A stretch of 64,000 bases of DNA from Streptomyces bikiniensis (lineage in GTDB: Bacteria > Actinomycetota > Actinomycetes > Streptomycetales > Streptomycetaceae). The notes under the pieces are model-generated. The model had not been told where the DNA came from and did no database searches. It saw only the letters and a program-made list of their open reading frames with translations. This document shows, in pieces, positions 49,076 through 57,448 of the stretch. The stretch spans positions 62,001 to 126,000 of the forward strand of contig JNWL01000005.1 in NCBI GenBank assembly GCA_000716465.1. The letters run 5' to 3'. Every line of letters starts with the position of its first letter. Within the stretch, counting starts at the first letter, position 1. The translations under genes and the position numbers were made by a program.

Positions 49076-50107
49076 TCAGCGCTCGACGAGGCGGTCGAAC
49101 TGCGTCGTGGTGTGGCGCAGGTGCGCCACGAGCTCGTCGCCGACCCGGGGCTCCTGGGCGTCGGCGGGCACGAACAGGATCGACACCTGCATGTGCGGCG
49201 GCTCGGCGAACCAGCGCTGCTTCCCCGCCCACACGAACGGCGACAGGTTCCGGTTGACGGTGGCGAGGCCGGCCCGCGCCACGCCCTTGGCGCGCGGCAT
49301 GACGCCGTGCATCGCCTTGGGGGCCTCCAGGCCCACGCCGTGCGAGGTGCCGCCGGCGACGACGACCAGCCAGCCGTCCGACGCGGCCTTCTGCTGGCGG
49401 TAGCCGAACCGGTCGCCCTTGGCGACCCGGGTCACGTCGAGGACCGCGCCCCGGTACTCCGTGGCCTCGTGGTCGCCCAGCCAGAGCCGGGTGCCGATGC
49501 GGGCGCGGAAGCGCGTCTGCGGGAACTGCTGCTGGAGCCGGGCCTGCTCCTCGGCCCGCAGGTGGCTGACGAACATGGTGTGCAGCGGCAGCCGGGCGTT
49601 GCGCAGCCGGTCCATCCAGGCGATGACCTCCTCGACGGCGTCGGTGCCGTCCGGGCGGTCCAGCGGGAGGTGGAGGGCGAAGCCCTCCAGGCGCACGTCC
49701 TCGATGGCGGCGTGGAGCTGGTGGAGCTCCTCCTCGCGCACGCCGTGCCGCTTCATCGAGCTCATGCACTCGATCACGACCCGGGCGCCCACCAGGGCGT
49801 GGACACCGTCCACGGAGGAGACGGAGCGCACCACCCGGTCGGGCAGCGGAACCGGTTCCTCGCCCCGCCGGAAGGGGGTGAGGACCAGCAGGTCGCCGCT
49901 GAACCAGTCCTTGATGCTCGCGGCCTCGTACGTGGTGCCCACGGCGAGCATGTCGGCGCCGAACCGGGCCGCCTCGTCGGCGAGCCGCTCGTGGCCGAAG
50001 CCGTAGCCGTTGCCCTTGCAGACGGGGATGAGGCCGGGGAACCGGTCGATGACCGACTTCTGGTGCGCCCGCCAGCGAGCGGTGTCGACGTACAGGGAGA
50101 GCGCCAT
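49076..50107 (-). CDS. Alanine racemase-like PLP protein
   Basis: A 343-residue protein with a type III PLP barrel. The Schiff-base lysine should be Lys31 in IPVCKGNGYGFGHERLAD, equivalent to the KADAYGHG motif of alanine racemases. A shortened C-terminal region includes PRVGDELVAHLRHTTTQFDRLVE, like the racemase beta domain. It is divergent enough that substrate specificity is open. The gene lies downstream of femX in the same direction and is a standard neighbour in Streptomyces, hinting at a role in peptidoglycan side chains. That function is inference. Confidence 0.8.
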   Translation of the reverse strand: MALSLYVDTARWRAHQKSVIDRFPGLIPVCKGNGYGFGHERLADEAARFGADMLAVGTTYEAASIKDWFSGDLLVLTPFRRGEEPVPLPDRVVRSVSSVDGVHALVGARVVIECMSSMKRHGVREEELHQLHAAIEDVRLEGFALHLPLDRPDGTDAVEEVIAWMDRLRNARLPLHTMFVSHLRAEEQARLQQQFPQTRFRARIGTRLWLGDHEATEYRGAVLDVTRVAKGDRFGYRQQKAASDGWLVVVAGGTSHGVGLEAPKAMHGVMPRAKGVARAGLATVNRNLSPFVWAGKQRWFAEPPHMQVSILFVPADAQEPRVGDELVAHLRHTTTQFDRLVER

Positions 50108-50146
50108 GGCCGGCCCGGAACCTTTCTGATGGCTGCGGTGTGTCAG

Positions 50147-50216
50147 GGGTGACGGGTGTCCACGCGTGACGGGTGTCCACCGGTCGACAGGTGTCTGTAG
50201 GAGACGGGTGTCTACG
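50147..50216. repeat. Four direct repeats spaced 17-18 bp
   Basis: The motif GACGGGTGTC or GACAGGTGTC recurs at 50151, 50168, 50185 and 50203, at near-constant spacing, in the gap between femX and the racemase-like gene. Spacing under two helical turns may reflect a repeated protein-binding site. No known binding pattern was recognised. Confidence 0.5.
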
Positions 50217-50269
50217 AGGGTACGGAACCGGGGGCGGCACGTCCTGGGGCCGTGCCGCCCCCGCGTCGG

Positions 50270-51388
50270 TCAGCGCCGGGACATGTACATGTCGAGCGCC
50301 TTGTGCAACAGCTTGTTCAGCGGGAAGTCCCACTCGCCGACGTACTCGACGGCCTCGCCGCCCGTGCCGACCTTGAACTGGATGAGGCCGAAGAGGTGGT
50401 CGGTCTCGTCCAGCGAGTCCGAGATGCCCCGCAGGTCGTAGACGGTCGCGCCCATCGCGTAGGCGTCGCGCAGCATCCGCCACTGCATCGCGTTCGAGGG
50501 CCGGACCTCGCGCCCGATGTTGTCGGAGGCGCCGTAGGAGTACCAGACGTGCCCGCCGACGACGAGCATGGTCGCGGCGGAGAGGTTCACCCCGTTGTGA
50601 CGGGCGAAGTACAGGCGCATGCGGTTGGGGTCCTCGCTGTTGAGGACGGTCCACATGCGCTGGAAGTACGAGAGCGGGCGCGGCCGGAAGCGGTCGCGGA
50701 CGGCCGTGATCTCGTACAGCCGCTGCCACTCGGCCAGGTCCTCGTAACCGCCCTGGACGACCTCGACGCCGGCCTTCTCTGCCTTCTTGATGTTGCGGCG
50801 CCACAGCTGGTTGAAGCCCTTGAGGACGTCGTCGAGCGAGCGGTTCGCGAGCGGCACCTGGAAGACGTAGCGGGGCTGCACGTCGCCGAAGCCGGCGCCG
50901 CCGTCCTCGCCCTGCTGCCAGCCCATCCTCCGCAGCCGGTCCGCGACCTCGAAGGCGCGCGGCTCGATGTGGCTGGCCTCGACGTCCTTGAGGCGCTTGA
51001 CGTCCGGGTTCTGGATGCCGGACTTGATGGCGGCCGAGTCCCAGCGGCGGATGACGACCGGCGGACCCATCTTCACGGAGAAGGCGCCCTGCTGCTTGAG
51101 GTGCGCCAGCATCGGCTGCAGCCAGTCGTCGAGGTTGGGCGCGTACCAGTTGATGACCGGACCCTCGGGCAGGTAGGCCAGGTAGCGCTTGATCTTCGGG
51201 AGCTGGCGGTAGAGGACCAGACCGACGCCGACCAGCTCGCCGGTCGCGTCGAACCAGCCGAGGTTCTCCGAGCGCCACTCGGTCTTCACGTCGGCCCACG
51301 CCGGGACCTGGCAGTGGCTCGCGGCGGGCTGGCTCTGGATGTACGCCAGATGCTGCTCACGGCTGATGGTCCTCAGGGTCAGGCTCAT
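50270..51388 (-). CDS. femX: FemX-type peptidoglycan bridge aminoacyltransferase
   Basis: A 372-residue Fem family protein that transfers glycine from Gly-tRNA to the lipid II stem peptide, giving the first residue of the cross-bridge. Streptomyces has LL-DAP with a single glycine bridge, so one such enzyme is expected. Family features include AGVEVVQGGYEDLAEWQRLYEITAVRDRF, YFARHNGVNLSAATMLVVGGHVWYSYGASDN and the end region DETDHLFGLIQFKVG. The racemase-like gene lies 162 bases downstream. Confidence 0.9.
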   Translation of the reverse strand: MSLTLRTISREQHLAYIQSQPAASHCQVPAWADVKTEWRSENLGWFDATGELVGVGLVLYRQLPKIKRYLAYLPEGPVINWYAPNLDDWLQPMLAHLKQQGAFSVKMGPPVVIRRWDSAAIKSGIQNPDVKRLKDVEASHIEPRAFEVADRLRRMGWQQGEDGGAGFGDVQPRYVFQVPLANRSLDDVLKGFNQLWRRNIKKAEKAGVEVVQGGYEDLAEWQRLYEITAVRDRFRPRPLSYFQRMWTVLNSEDPNRMRLYFARHNGVNLSAATMLVVGGHVWYSYGASDNIGREVRPSNAMQWRMLRDAYAMGATVYDLRGISDSLDETDHLFGLIQFKVGTGGEAVEYVGEWDFPLNKLLHKALDMYMSRR

Positions 51389-51647
51389 GCGGGGCGCTCC
51401 TCGGCAGGTGTGTCCCCATCGGTCAGGGGCTCCGGCTCTCGCGCCGAAGCCTACTGCGACCGGGGAGCGCCCCGTATGTCTGTACGGGCCCTGACGTGCC
51501 GCGGGGGCCGCCCGGACCTGCTCCGGTGCGGCCCTGCGCGCCCTTCGTTCCCGCCCGGCGGCCCGGGGCCGGTCGGGGGACCCGGAGCGGCCGGCGGAGG
51601 GCCAGGCCGGCTGTCGGGGCCCCGGGTCCGGTCGTCGGGAAGCCGGA
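51389..51647. other. Promoter region of femX
   Basis: A GC-rich gap between two minus-strand genes. An 11-bp inverted repeat, CGGGGCGCTCC at 51390-51400 and its complement at 51464-51474, encloses 63 bases just upstream of femX. It could be a weak terminator of the upstream gene or an operator. Nothing else was recognised. Confidence 0.4.
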
Positions 51648-51962
51648 TCAGTTGATGACGCCGGTGAAGAGGCCGCCGTGGGCCATGCCCAGGTAGAAGC
51701 CGATCGCCGACGCGCCGAGTCCGATGATCAGGAGGAAGCGCTCGCGGGTCGTCGCGGAGATGAACTGCCCGTATCCGCCGGTCAGGATGCCGACCAGGCC
51801 CGCCCAGGAGCTGAGCAGGTGGAGGCCGTGGAACTGGGCGGTGACGAAGGCGAGGGCGCCGAGCACCAGCGTCACGCCGACCAGGGTGTCCTGGAGCGGG
51901 TGGGGCTTGCCGTCGGTGGCGAAGAGGGAGTGGCCGGGGTCGCGTCGCATTGCCTGTGCCAT
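51648..51962 (-). CDS. Small membrane protein of unknown function
   Basis: A 104-residue protein with three hydrophobic segments: LQDTLVGVTLVLGALAFVTAQFHG, LSSWAGLVGILTGGYGQF and FLLIIGLGASAIGFYLGMAHGG. The ATG at 51962 has GGAGGTG upstream, and MAQAMRRDPGHSLFATDGKPHPL begins the protein. The upstream frame to 52058 has no support. It is conserved between femX and rpsF in Streptomyces as far as I recall. No function can be assigned. Confidence 0.75.
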   Translation of the reverse strand: MAQAMRRDPGHSLFATDGKPHPLQDTLVGVTLVLGALAFVTAQFHGLHLLSSWAGLVGILTGGYGQFISATTRERFLLIIGLGASAIGFYLGMAHGGLFTGVIN

Positions 51963-52257
51963 GGGGCACCTCCTGGCGTGCTTGCCGGAAGGCGGCGCAT
52001 CGTAGCGCCGCCGACATCCGTTGTGTACAGATTGCGTCCCTTCACCAGGGAATTTCAACCGGAAGCGGATGTACGGGTACGCTGTACGGTCTGCACCGGT
52101 GTCTGCCCAGGTCCCTCCCGGGATCCCGGCGGTGCCCCTCGCCCGACGCGTTCGACGAGGGGGACTGTCAGTGGCGGCGGATACCGTTGCTCACGCATCA
52201 CGACCCTCCTGCCACGGAACGACCGTGGCCGCTGAGTCCAAAGGAGGTGGGTTCCAC
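51963..52257. other. rpsF leader and divergent promoter region
   Basis: No gene. A plus-strand promoter candidate lies at 52054-52083 and a short hairpin (52211-52229, GCCACGG / CCGTGGC) precedes the rpsF ribosome-binding site AAGGAGG at 52241. The hairpin might be part of an autoregulatory leader for the S6/S18 pair, known from other bacteria, but the match was not checked structurally. Confidence 0.5.
52054..52083 (+). promoter_or_regulatory. Candidate rpsF promoter
   Basis: TTCAAC (52054-52059) and TACGCT (52078-52083) with an 18-base spacer, about 175 bases before rpsF. It is a plausible housekeeping promoter for the rpsF-ssb-rpsR-rplI operon. Confidence 0.45.
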
Positions 52258-52548
52258 ATGCGTCACTACGAGGTGATGGTCATCCTCGACCCCGATCTCG
52301 AGGAGCGCGCTGTCTCCCCGCTGATCGAGAACTTCCTCTCCGTCGTCCGTGAGGGCAACGGAAAGGTCGAGAAGGTCGACACCTGGGGCCGTCGTCGTCT
52401 CGCCTACGAGATCAAGAAGAAGCCCGAGGGCATCTACTCGGTCATCGACCTGCAGGCCGAGCCTGCGGTCGTCAAGGAGCTCGACCGACAGCTCAACCTG
52501 AACGAGTCGGTCCTCCGGACCAAGGTCCTCCGTCCCGAGACCCACTGA
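52258..52548 (+). CDS. rpsF: 30S ribosomal protein bS6
   Basis: A 96-residue bS6 protein beginning [21 protein letters not shown] and ending [13 protein letters not shown]. It forms a dimer with bS18 on the 30S platform. The ATG at 52258 lies 11 bases after AAGGAGG. First gene of the rpsF-ssb-rpsR-rplI operon. The usual glutamate-rich tail of E. coli S6 is absent, as is typical of actinobacteria. Confidence 0.98.
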   Translation: MRHYEVMVILDPDLEERAVSPLIENFLSVVREGNGKVEKVDTWGRRRLAYEIKKKPEGIYSVIDLQAEPAVVKELDRQLNLNESVLRTKVLRPETH

Positions 52549-52622
52549 GCACCTAGCTCAGAGGTCATCGGGTCCGAGTAGCAGCACAGCAGCCAGAAGC
52601 AATCCCGCCGAGAGGTTCCCCC

Positions 52623-53216
52623 ATGGCAGGCGAGACCGTCATCACGGTCGTCGGCAATCTTGTCGACGACCCCGAGCTGCGCTTCACCCCGTCCGGTGCG
52701 GCGGTCGCGAAGTTCCGTATCGCGTCCACCCCCCGCACCTTCGACCGTCAGACCAACGAGTGGAAGGACGGCGAGAGCCTCTTCCTCACCTGCTCGGTCT
52801 GGCGTCAGGCGGCGGAGAACGTCGCCGAGTCGCTCCAGCGAGGCATGCGCGTCGTCGTGCAGGGCCGGCTGAAGCAGCGGTCCTACGAGGACCGTGAGGG
52901 CGTCAAGCGCACGGTCTACGAGCTGGACGTCGAGGAAGTCGGCCCCAGCCTCAAGAACGCCACGGCCAAGGTCACCAAGACCACCGGTCGCGGCGGCCAG
53001 GGCGGATACGGCGGCGGTGGCGGCGGCCAGCAGGGCGGCGGCGGTGGCGGCTGGGGTGGAAACTCCGGCGGTGGCCAGCAGGGTGGCGGCGGTGCTCCCG
53101 CCGACGACCCGTGGGCGACCGGTGCCCCCTCCGGCGGCGGCCAGCAGGCCGGTGGCGGCGGTGGCGGCTGGGGTGGGAACTCCGGCGGCGGCTACTCGGA
53201 CGAGCCCCCCTTCTAG
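52623..53216 (+). CDS. ssb: Single-stranded DNA-binding protein
   Basis: A 197-residue SSB with an N-terminal OB fold ([19 protein letters not shown], then [25 protein letters not shown]) and a long Gly/Gln-rich linker. The conserved acidic tip is DEPPF, the docking site for many replication and repair proteins. The linker contains repeats of the [12 protein letters not shown] type. It sits between rpsF and rpsR as in most bacteria. Confidence 0.98.
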   Translation: MAGETVITVVGNLVDDPELRFTPSGAAVAKFRIASTPRTFDRQTNEWKDGESLFLTCSVWRQAAENVAESLQRGMRVVVQGRLKQRSYEDREGVKRTVYELDVEEVGPSLKNATAKVTKTTGRGGQGGYGGGGGGQQGGGGGGWGGNSGGGQQGGGGAPADDPWATGAPSGGGQQAGGGGGGWGGNSGGGYSDEPPF

Positions 53217-53289
53217 GACACGCCCCATCCAGGGCGCTTCCTCGAAGCGGCTCGTACCCCACACTTCTTGATCACACAGGAGAAACACC

Positions 53290-53526
53290 ATGGCGAAGCC
53301 GCCTGTGCGCAAGCCTAAGAAGAAGGTCTGCGCGTTCTGCAAGGACAAGACCGCGTACGTGGACTACAAGGACACGAACATGCTGCGGAAGTTCATTTCC
53401 GACCGCGGCAAGATCCGTGCCCGCCGCGTGACCGGCAACTGCACGCAGCACCAGCGTGACGTCGCCACGGCCGTCAAGAACAGCCGTGAGATGGCGCTGC
53501 TGCCCTACACGTCCACCGCGCGATAA
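53290..53526 (+). CDS. rpsR: 30S ribosomal protein bS18 (zinc-type)
   Basis: A 78-residue bS18 with a CAFCKDK pair and a later CTQHQR, giving the four ligands of the zinc-binding C+ form. Streptomyces usually carries a second, zinc-free copy under Zur control elsewhere. [19 protein letters not shown] is the conserved core. It lies 18 bases before rplI. Confidence 0.97.
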   Translation: MAKPPVRKPKKKVCAFCKDKTAYVDYKDTNMLRKFISDRGKIRARRVTGNCTQHQRDVATAVKNSREMALLPYTSTAR

Positions 53527-53544
53527 GGAAAGGGTGACCGACTA

Positions 53545-53991
53545 ATGAAGATCATCCTGACCCACGAGGTTTCCGGCCTCGGTGCCGCTGGCGACGTCGT
53601 CGACGTCAAGGACGGCTACGCTCGCAACTACCTGGTCCCGCGCGGTTTCGCGATCCGCTGGACCAAGGGTGGCGAGAAGGACGTGGCGCAGATCCGCCGC
53701 GCCCGCAAGATCCACGAGATCGTGACCATCGAGCAGGCCAACGAGATCAAGGCCCAGCTCGAGGGCACGAAGGTGCGCCTGGCCGTTCGCTCCGGCGACG
53801 CCGGCCGTCTCTTCGGCTCGGTGACCCCGGCCGACATCGCCTCGGCGATCAAGACCGCGGGTGGCCCGGACGTCGACAAGCGTCGCGTCGAGCTCGGTTC
53901 GCCGATCAAGACCCTGGGCTCGCACCAGGTGTCCGTGCGTCTGCACCCCGAGGTCGCCGCGAAGCTCGGCGTCGAGGTCGTCGCCGCGTAA
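53545..53991 (+). CDS. rplI: 50S ribosomal protein bL9
   Basis: A complete 148-residue bL9 with the N-terminal signature [35 protein letters not shown] long connecting helix and a C-terminal domain end with [18 protein letters not shown]. It closes the operon; a strong terminator follows. Confidence 0.98.
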   Translation: MKIILTHEVSGLGAAGDVVDVKDGYARNYLVPRGFAIRWTKGGEKDVAQIRRARKIHEIVTIEQANEIKAQLEGTKVRLAVRSGDAGRLFGSVTPADIASAIKTAGGPDVDKRRVELGSPIKTLGSHQVSVRLHPEVAAKLGVEVVAA

Positions 53992-54023
53992 CGCTGCCCT
54001 TGGCAGTCTGCGCTCAGCAGTGA

Positions 54024-54057
54024 GGAAGGGCCGTACCCCTCGGGGTGCGGCCCTTCC
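54024..54057 (+). terminator. Terminator of rplI operon
   Basis: A 16-bp stem (54024-54039 with 54042-54057, one G-T pair) lies 33 bases after rplI and runs straight into a parS site starting at 54059. Confidence 0.85.
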
Positions 54058-54058
54058 G

Positions 54059-54074
54059 CGTTTCACGTGAAACG
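54059..54074. promoter_or_regulatory. parS site
   Basis: CGTTTCACGTGAAACG keeps the 14-base parS core, with changed outer bases. It abuts the rplI terminator in the gap before the convergent MATE gene. Confidence 0.92.
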
Positions 54075-54101
54075 GGAAGCGGGAAGCGGGAAGCGCAGGG
54101 G

Positions 54102-55439
54102 TCAGCGGGTGGCGCCCGTGACGATCCAGCGGCCCGAGCGGGCACGGAGCCAGAGCGTCAGCATCCGGACCGCCATCATCAGCGCCATCGCCCACCACAC
54201 CGCCGTGAGCCCGCCGCCGAGGACGGGGATCAGAAGGGCGACCGGGGCGAAGACGGCGAGGGTCAGCAGCATGGCCCAGGCCAGGTAGGGGCCGTCCCCC
54301 GCGCCCATCAGAACGCCGTCGAGGACGAAGACCACCCCGGCGATCGGCTGCGAGAGCGCGACCACGAGCAGGGCCGGGAGCAGGGCGTCGTGGACCGCGG
54401 TGTCACGGGTGAAGAGCGGGACGTACAGGGGGCGGGCGAGGACCAGGAGCGCGCCGAGCACCACCCCCGAGACCACGCCCCACTGCACCATGCGGCGGCA
54501 GACCTGCCGGGCGCCGTCCGGGTCGTCCGCACCGAGGTAGCGGCCGATGATGGCCTGGCCCGCGATGGCGATCGCGTCGAGGGCGAAGGCCATCAGGCTC
54601 CACAGCGACAGGATGATCTGGTGCGCGGCGACCTCCGTGTCCCCCAGCCGGGCCGCGACGGCGGTGGCGATCATCAGGACCGCCCGGAGCGAGAGCGTAC
54701 GGACGAGCAGCGGGACGCCGGCCCGGGCGGACGCCCGGATGCCGGAGGCGTCGGGACGGAGGGAGGCGCCGTGGCGGCGGGCGCCCCGGACGACCACGAC
54801 GAGGTACGCGACGGCCATGCCGCACTGGGCGATGACCGTGCCCCAGGCGGAGCCCGCGACGCCGAGCCCGGCCCCGTAGACCAGGCCGAGGTTGAGCGCG
54901 CCGTTGGCCGCGAAGCCGCCGATCGCCACGTAGAGCGGAGTACGGGTGTCCTGGAGCCCGCGCAGGACGCCGGTGGCGGCCAGGACCACCAGCATGGCGG
55001 GGATGCCGAGGCTGGAGATCCGGAGGTAGGTGACGGCGTGGGGAGCGGCGGTGTCGGAGGCGCCGAAGACGTCGACCAGCCAGGGTGCGGCGGGCAGGGT
55101 CAGTGCGACGACGGCGGTGCCGAGGAGGAGCGCGAGCCAGATGCCGTCCATGCCCTGCCGGATGGCGGCCGGCAGGTCGCCGGCGCCCACGCGCCGGGCG
55201 ACGGCCGCCGTGGTGGCGTAGGCGAGGAAGACGAAGACGCTGACGGCGGTGGAGAGCAGGGCCGCGGCGATCGCAAGGCCCGCGAGCTGGGGGGTGCCGA
55301 GGTGGCCGACGATGGCGCTGTCGACCATGAGGAAGAGCGGCTCGGCGACGAGGGCGCCGAAGGCCGGCAGGGCGAGGGAGACGATCTCGCGGTCGTGTTG
55401 GCGACGGACGGCCTTGGGGGTCGGGGGAGCCTGGCGCAT
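54102..55439 (-). CDS. MATE family efflux transporter
   Basis: A 445-residue protein with 12 helices in two similar halves. The first half begins DREIVSLALPAFGALVAEPLFLMVDSAIVGHLG, with the conserved Glu and Asp seen in MATE (DinF-like) proteins. It probably exports drugs or oxidised metabolites with Na+ or H+. A perfect 12-bp inverted repeat lies 16 bases upstream of its start and may be its operator. Confidence 0.9.
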   Translation of the reverse strand: MRQAPPTPKAVRRQHDREIVSLALPAFGALVAEPLFLMVDSAIVGHLGTPQLAGLAIAAALLSTAVSVFVFLAYATTAAVARRVGAGDLPAAIRQGMDGIWLALLLGTAVVALTLPAAPWLVDVFGASDTAAPHAVTYLRISSLGIPAMLVVLAATGVLRGLQDTRTPLYVAIGGFAANGALNLGLVYGAGLGVAGSAWGTVIAQCGMAVAYLVVVVRGARRHGASLRPDASGIRASARAGVPLLVRTLSLRAVLMIATAVAARLGDTEVAAHQIILSLWSLMAFALDAIAIAGQAIIGRYLGADDPDGARQVCRRMVQWGVVSGVVLGALLVLARPLYVPLFTRDTAVHDALLPALLVVALSQPIAGVVFVLDGVLMGAGDGPYLAWAMLLTLAVFAPVALLIPVLGGGLTAVWWAMALMMAVRMLTLWLRARSGRWIVTGATR

Positions 55440-55860
55440 GGGAGAAATCTAATCTTCCACAGGTAAGAGATACAAGGTGCTGATGACCCTTACCTGTGGA
55501 GGGTGGACGGCTTGGGATGTGGGCCGTTTGTTCTGATCTTGGCCCAGGAGGAAAACTTTTTCTCCCCCACAGCCAGTGGATGGTAAAAGCCCAGGTCACA
55601 TGGGTGCTGTGGAGAGGGTTATGAGTTTGTCCACAAGGCTGTCCCCCGCTCTGTGCACAGGATCCGGCGAGTTCTCCACAGCATCTGGGCGTTCACCCAC
55701 AGGGCCTGTGGATAACCGGATTGGCTGGAGCTCTCCACAGGCCTACCCTGGTCCGTCGCCCGACGTCCCGGAAGCGGTCGCGAAGCCACTCTCTGATCAG
55801 GTCCGTGGCGTGAAAGAGTGGCACGGCTAGGTCCGCGGAGCGGACGGAGGAGGTGGCTTG
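55440..55860. other. Divergent MATE / dnaB regulatory region with DnaA-box-like sites
   Basis: No gene. It has a perfect inverted repeat near the MATE start (55456-55500) and a group of DnaA-box-like 9-mers toward dnaB: TGTGGAGAG at 55608, TTGTCCACA at 55627, TTCTCCACA at 55672, TGTGGATAA at 55707 and CTCTCCACA at 55731. Two match the consensus well. They may let DnaA regulate dnaB or may titrate DnaA. Confidence 0.6.
55456..55500. promoter_or_regulatory. Inverted repeat upstream of the MATE gene
   Basis: TCCACAGGTAAG (55456-55467) and its exact complement CTTACCTGTGGA (55489-55500), 21 bases apart. It begins 16 bases before the MATE start codon. Two half-sites at this spacing could hold a dimer or two dimers of an unidentified regulator. 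Confidence 0.65.
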
Positions 55861-57339
55861 GTGAGCGTTCCCGAGGCCCTGGACGACCCCTGGGCCGACA
55901 GCGGACCGAGCGACCGGCTGCCCACCCGTACCCGAGGCGAGCGCGGTCGCGGCCGAGGGCGCGACGACCAGCACGAGCGGGGCGGCGAAGGCCCCTGGGA
56001 CGGCGGACTCTCCGGGTTCGAGCGCGTCCCCCCGCAGGACCTCGACGCCGAGCAGTCCGTCCTCGGCGGCATGCTGCTCTCCAAGGACGCCATCGCGGAA
56101 GTCGTGGAGGTCCTCAAGGGCAACGACTTCTACAAGCCCGCCCACGAGACCGTGTACGCGGCGATCCTCGACCTCTACGCCAAGGGCGAGCCGGCCGACC
56201 CGATCACGGTCGGCGCCGAACTCACCAGGCGCGGCGAGATCACCAGGGTCGGCGGGGCCTCCTACCTCCACACCCTGGTCCAGTCGGTCCCGACCGCGGC
56301 CAACGCCGCGTACTACGCCGAGATCGTCCACGAGCGCGCCGTCCTGCGCCGCCTCGTCGAGGCGGGCACCAAGATCACGCAGATGGGGTACGCGGCCGAC
56401 GGGGACGTCGACGAGATCGTGAACTCGGCCCAGGCCGAGATCTACGCGGTCACCGAGCAGCGCACCACCGAGGACTACCTGCCGCTCGGCGACATCATGG
56501 AGGGGGCGCTCGACGAGATCGAGGCGATCGGCTCCCGCAGCGGCGAGATGACCGGTGTGCCGACCGGCTTCTCCGACCTCGACTCGCTGACCAACGGCCT
56601 GCACCCCGGTCAGATGATCATCATCGCGGCCCGACCCGCCATGGGTAAGTCGACGCTCGCCCTGGACTTCGCCCGCGCGGCGTCCATCAAGCACAACCTG
56701 CCCAGCGTCATCTTCTCCCTCGAAATGGGCCGCAACGAGATCGCGATGCGTCTGCTCTCGGCAGAGGCCCGGGTCGCGCTCCACCACATGCGCTCCGGGA
56801 CGATGACCGACGACGACTGGACCCGTCTGGCCCGCCGGATGCCGGACGTCTCCCAGGCGCCGCTCTACATCGACGACTCGCCGAACCTGTCGATGATGGA
56901 GATCCGGGCGAAGTGCCGACGGCTCAAGCAGCGCAACGGCCTCAAGCTCGTCATCATCGACTACCTCCAGCTCATGCAGTCGGGCGGCTCGAAGCGGCAG
57001 GAGAGCCGTCAGCAGGAGGTCTCCGACATGTCGCGAAACCTCAAGCTCCTCGCCAAGGAACTGGAGCTGCCGGTGATCGCGCTCTCCCAGCTGAACCGTG
57101 GCCCCGAGCAGCGCACCGACAAGAAGCCGATGGTCTCCGACCTGCGCGAGTCCGGCTCGATCGAGCAGGACGCCGACATGGTGATCCTGTTGCACCGCGA
57201 GGACGCCTACGAGAAGGAGTCCCCGCGCGCGGGCGAGGCGGACATCATCGTCGGCAAGCACCGAAACGGCCCGACGGCCACGATCACCGTCGCCTTCCAG
57301 GGCCACTACTCCCGCTTCGTGGACATGGCCCAGACCTGA
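55861..57339 (+). CDS. dnaB: Replicative DNA helicase DnaB
   Basis: The hexameric fork helicase of 492 residues. The N-terminal 45 residues are charged and disordered. The N-domain follows (VPPQDLDAEQSVLGGMLLSKDAIAEVVEVL), then the RecA-like domain with Walker A ARPAMGKST, Walker B LKLVIIDYLQLMQSGG and an arginine-finger region. No intein is present. The GTG at 55861 (or the adjacent TTG) is the start, with GGAGGAGGT upstream. Its loader is probably the DciA protein encoded on the other side of oriC. Confidence 0.97.
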   Translation: MSVPEALDDPWADSGPSDRLPTRTRGERGRGRGRDDQHERGGEGPWDGGLSGFERVPPQDLDAEQSVLGGMLLSKDAIAEVVEVLKGNDFYKPAHETVYAAILDLYAKGEPADPITVGAELTRRGEITRVGGASYLHTLVQSVPTAANAAYYAEIVHERAVLRRLVEAGTKITQMGYAADGDVDEIVNSAQAEIYAVTEQRTTEDYLPLGDIMEGALDEIEAIGSRSGEMTGVPTGFSDLDSLTNGLHPGQMIIIAARPAMGKSTLALDFARAASIKHNLPSVIFSLEMGRNEIAMRLLSAEARVALHHMRSGTMTDDDWTRLARRMPDVSQAPLYIDDSPNLSMMEIRAKCRRLKQRNGLKLVIIDYLQLMQSGGSKRQESRQQEVSDMSRNLKLLAKELELPVIALSQLNRGPEQRTDKKPMVSDLRESGSIEQDADMVILLHREDAYEKESPRAGEADIIVGKHRNGPTATITVAFQGHYSRFVDMAQT

Positions 57340-57355
57340 CGGGTTTCGTACGGCC

Positions 57356-57385
57356 CGCCCCTCGCATCACGCGAGGGGCGTTTTT
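57356..57385 (+). terminator. Terminator of dnaB
   Basis: A perfect 10-bp stem CGCCCCTCGC / GCGAGGGGCG with a 5-base loop is followed by TTTTT, 16 bases after dnaB. Confidence 0.92.
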
Positions 57386-57398
57386 CCGGCTCGCGATC

Positions 57399-57437
57399 CT
57401 AGGGCTCTTAGTTTATAACTAGGGCTCCTAGGTTATT
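57399..57437. promoter_or_regulatory. Tandem operator-like repeat upstream of tetR
   Basis: The sequence CTAGGGCTCTTAGTTTAT at 57399 recurs as CTAGGGCTCCTAGGTTAT at 57419, a 20-bp period that places both copies on the same DNA face. They end 11 bases before the tetR ATG. A TATAACT at 57414-57420 could be the -10 element. A TetR dimer pair is the likely ligand. Confidence 0.65.
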
Positions 57438-57448
57438 CGGGAGGAAGC

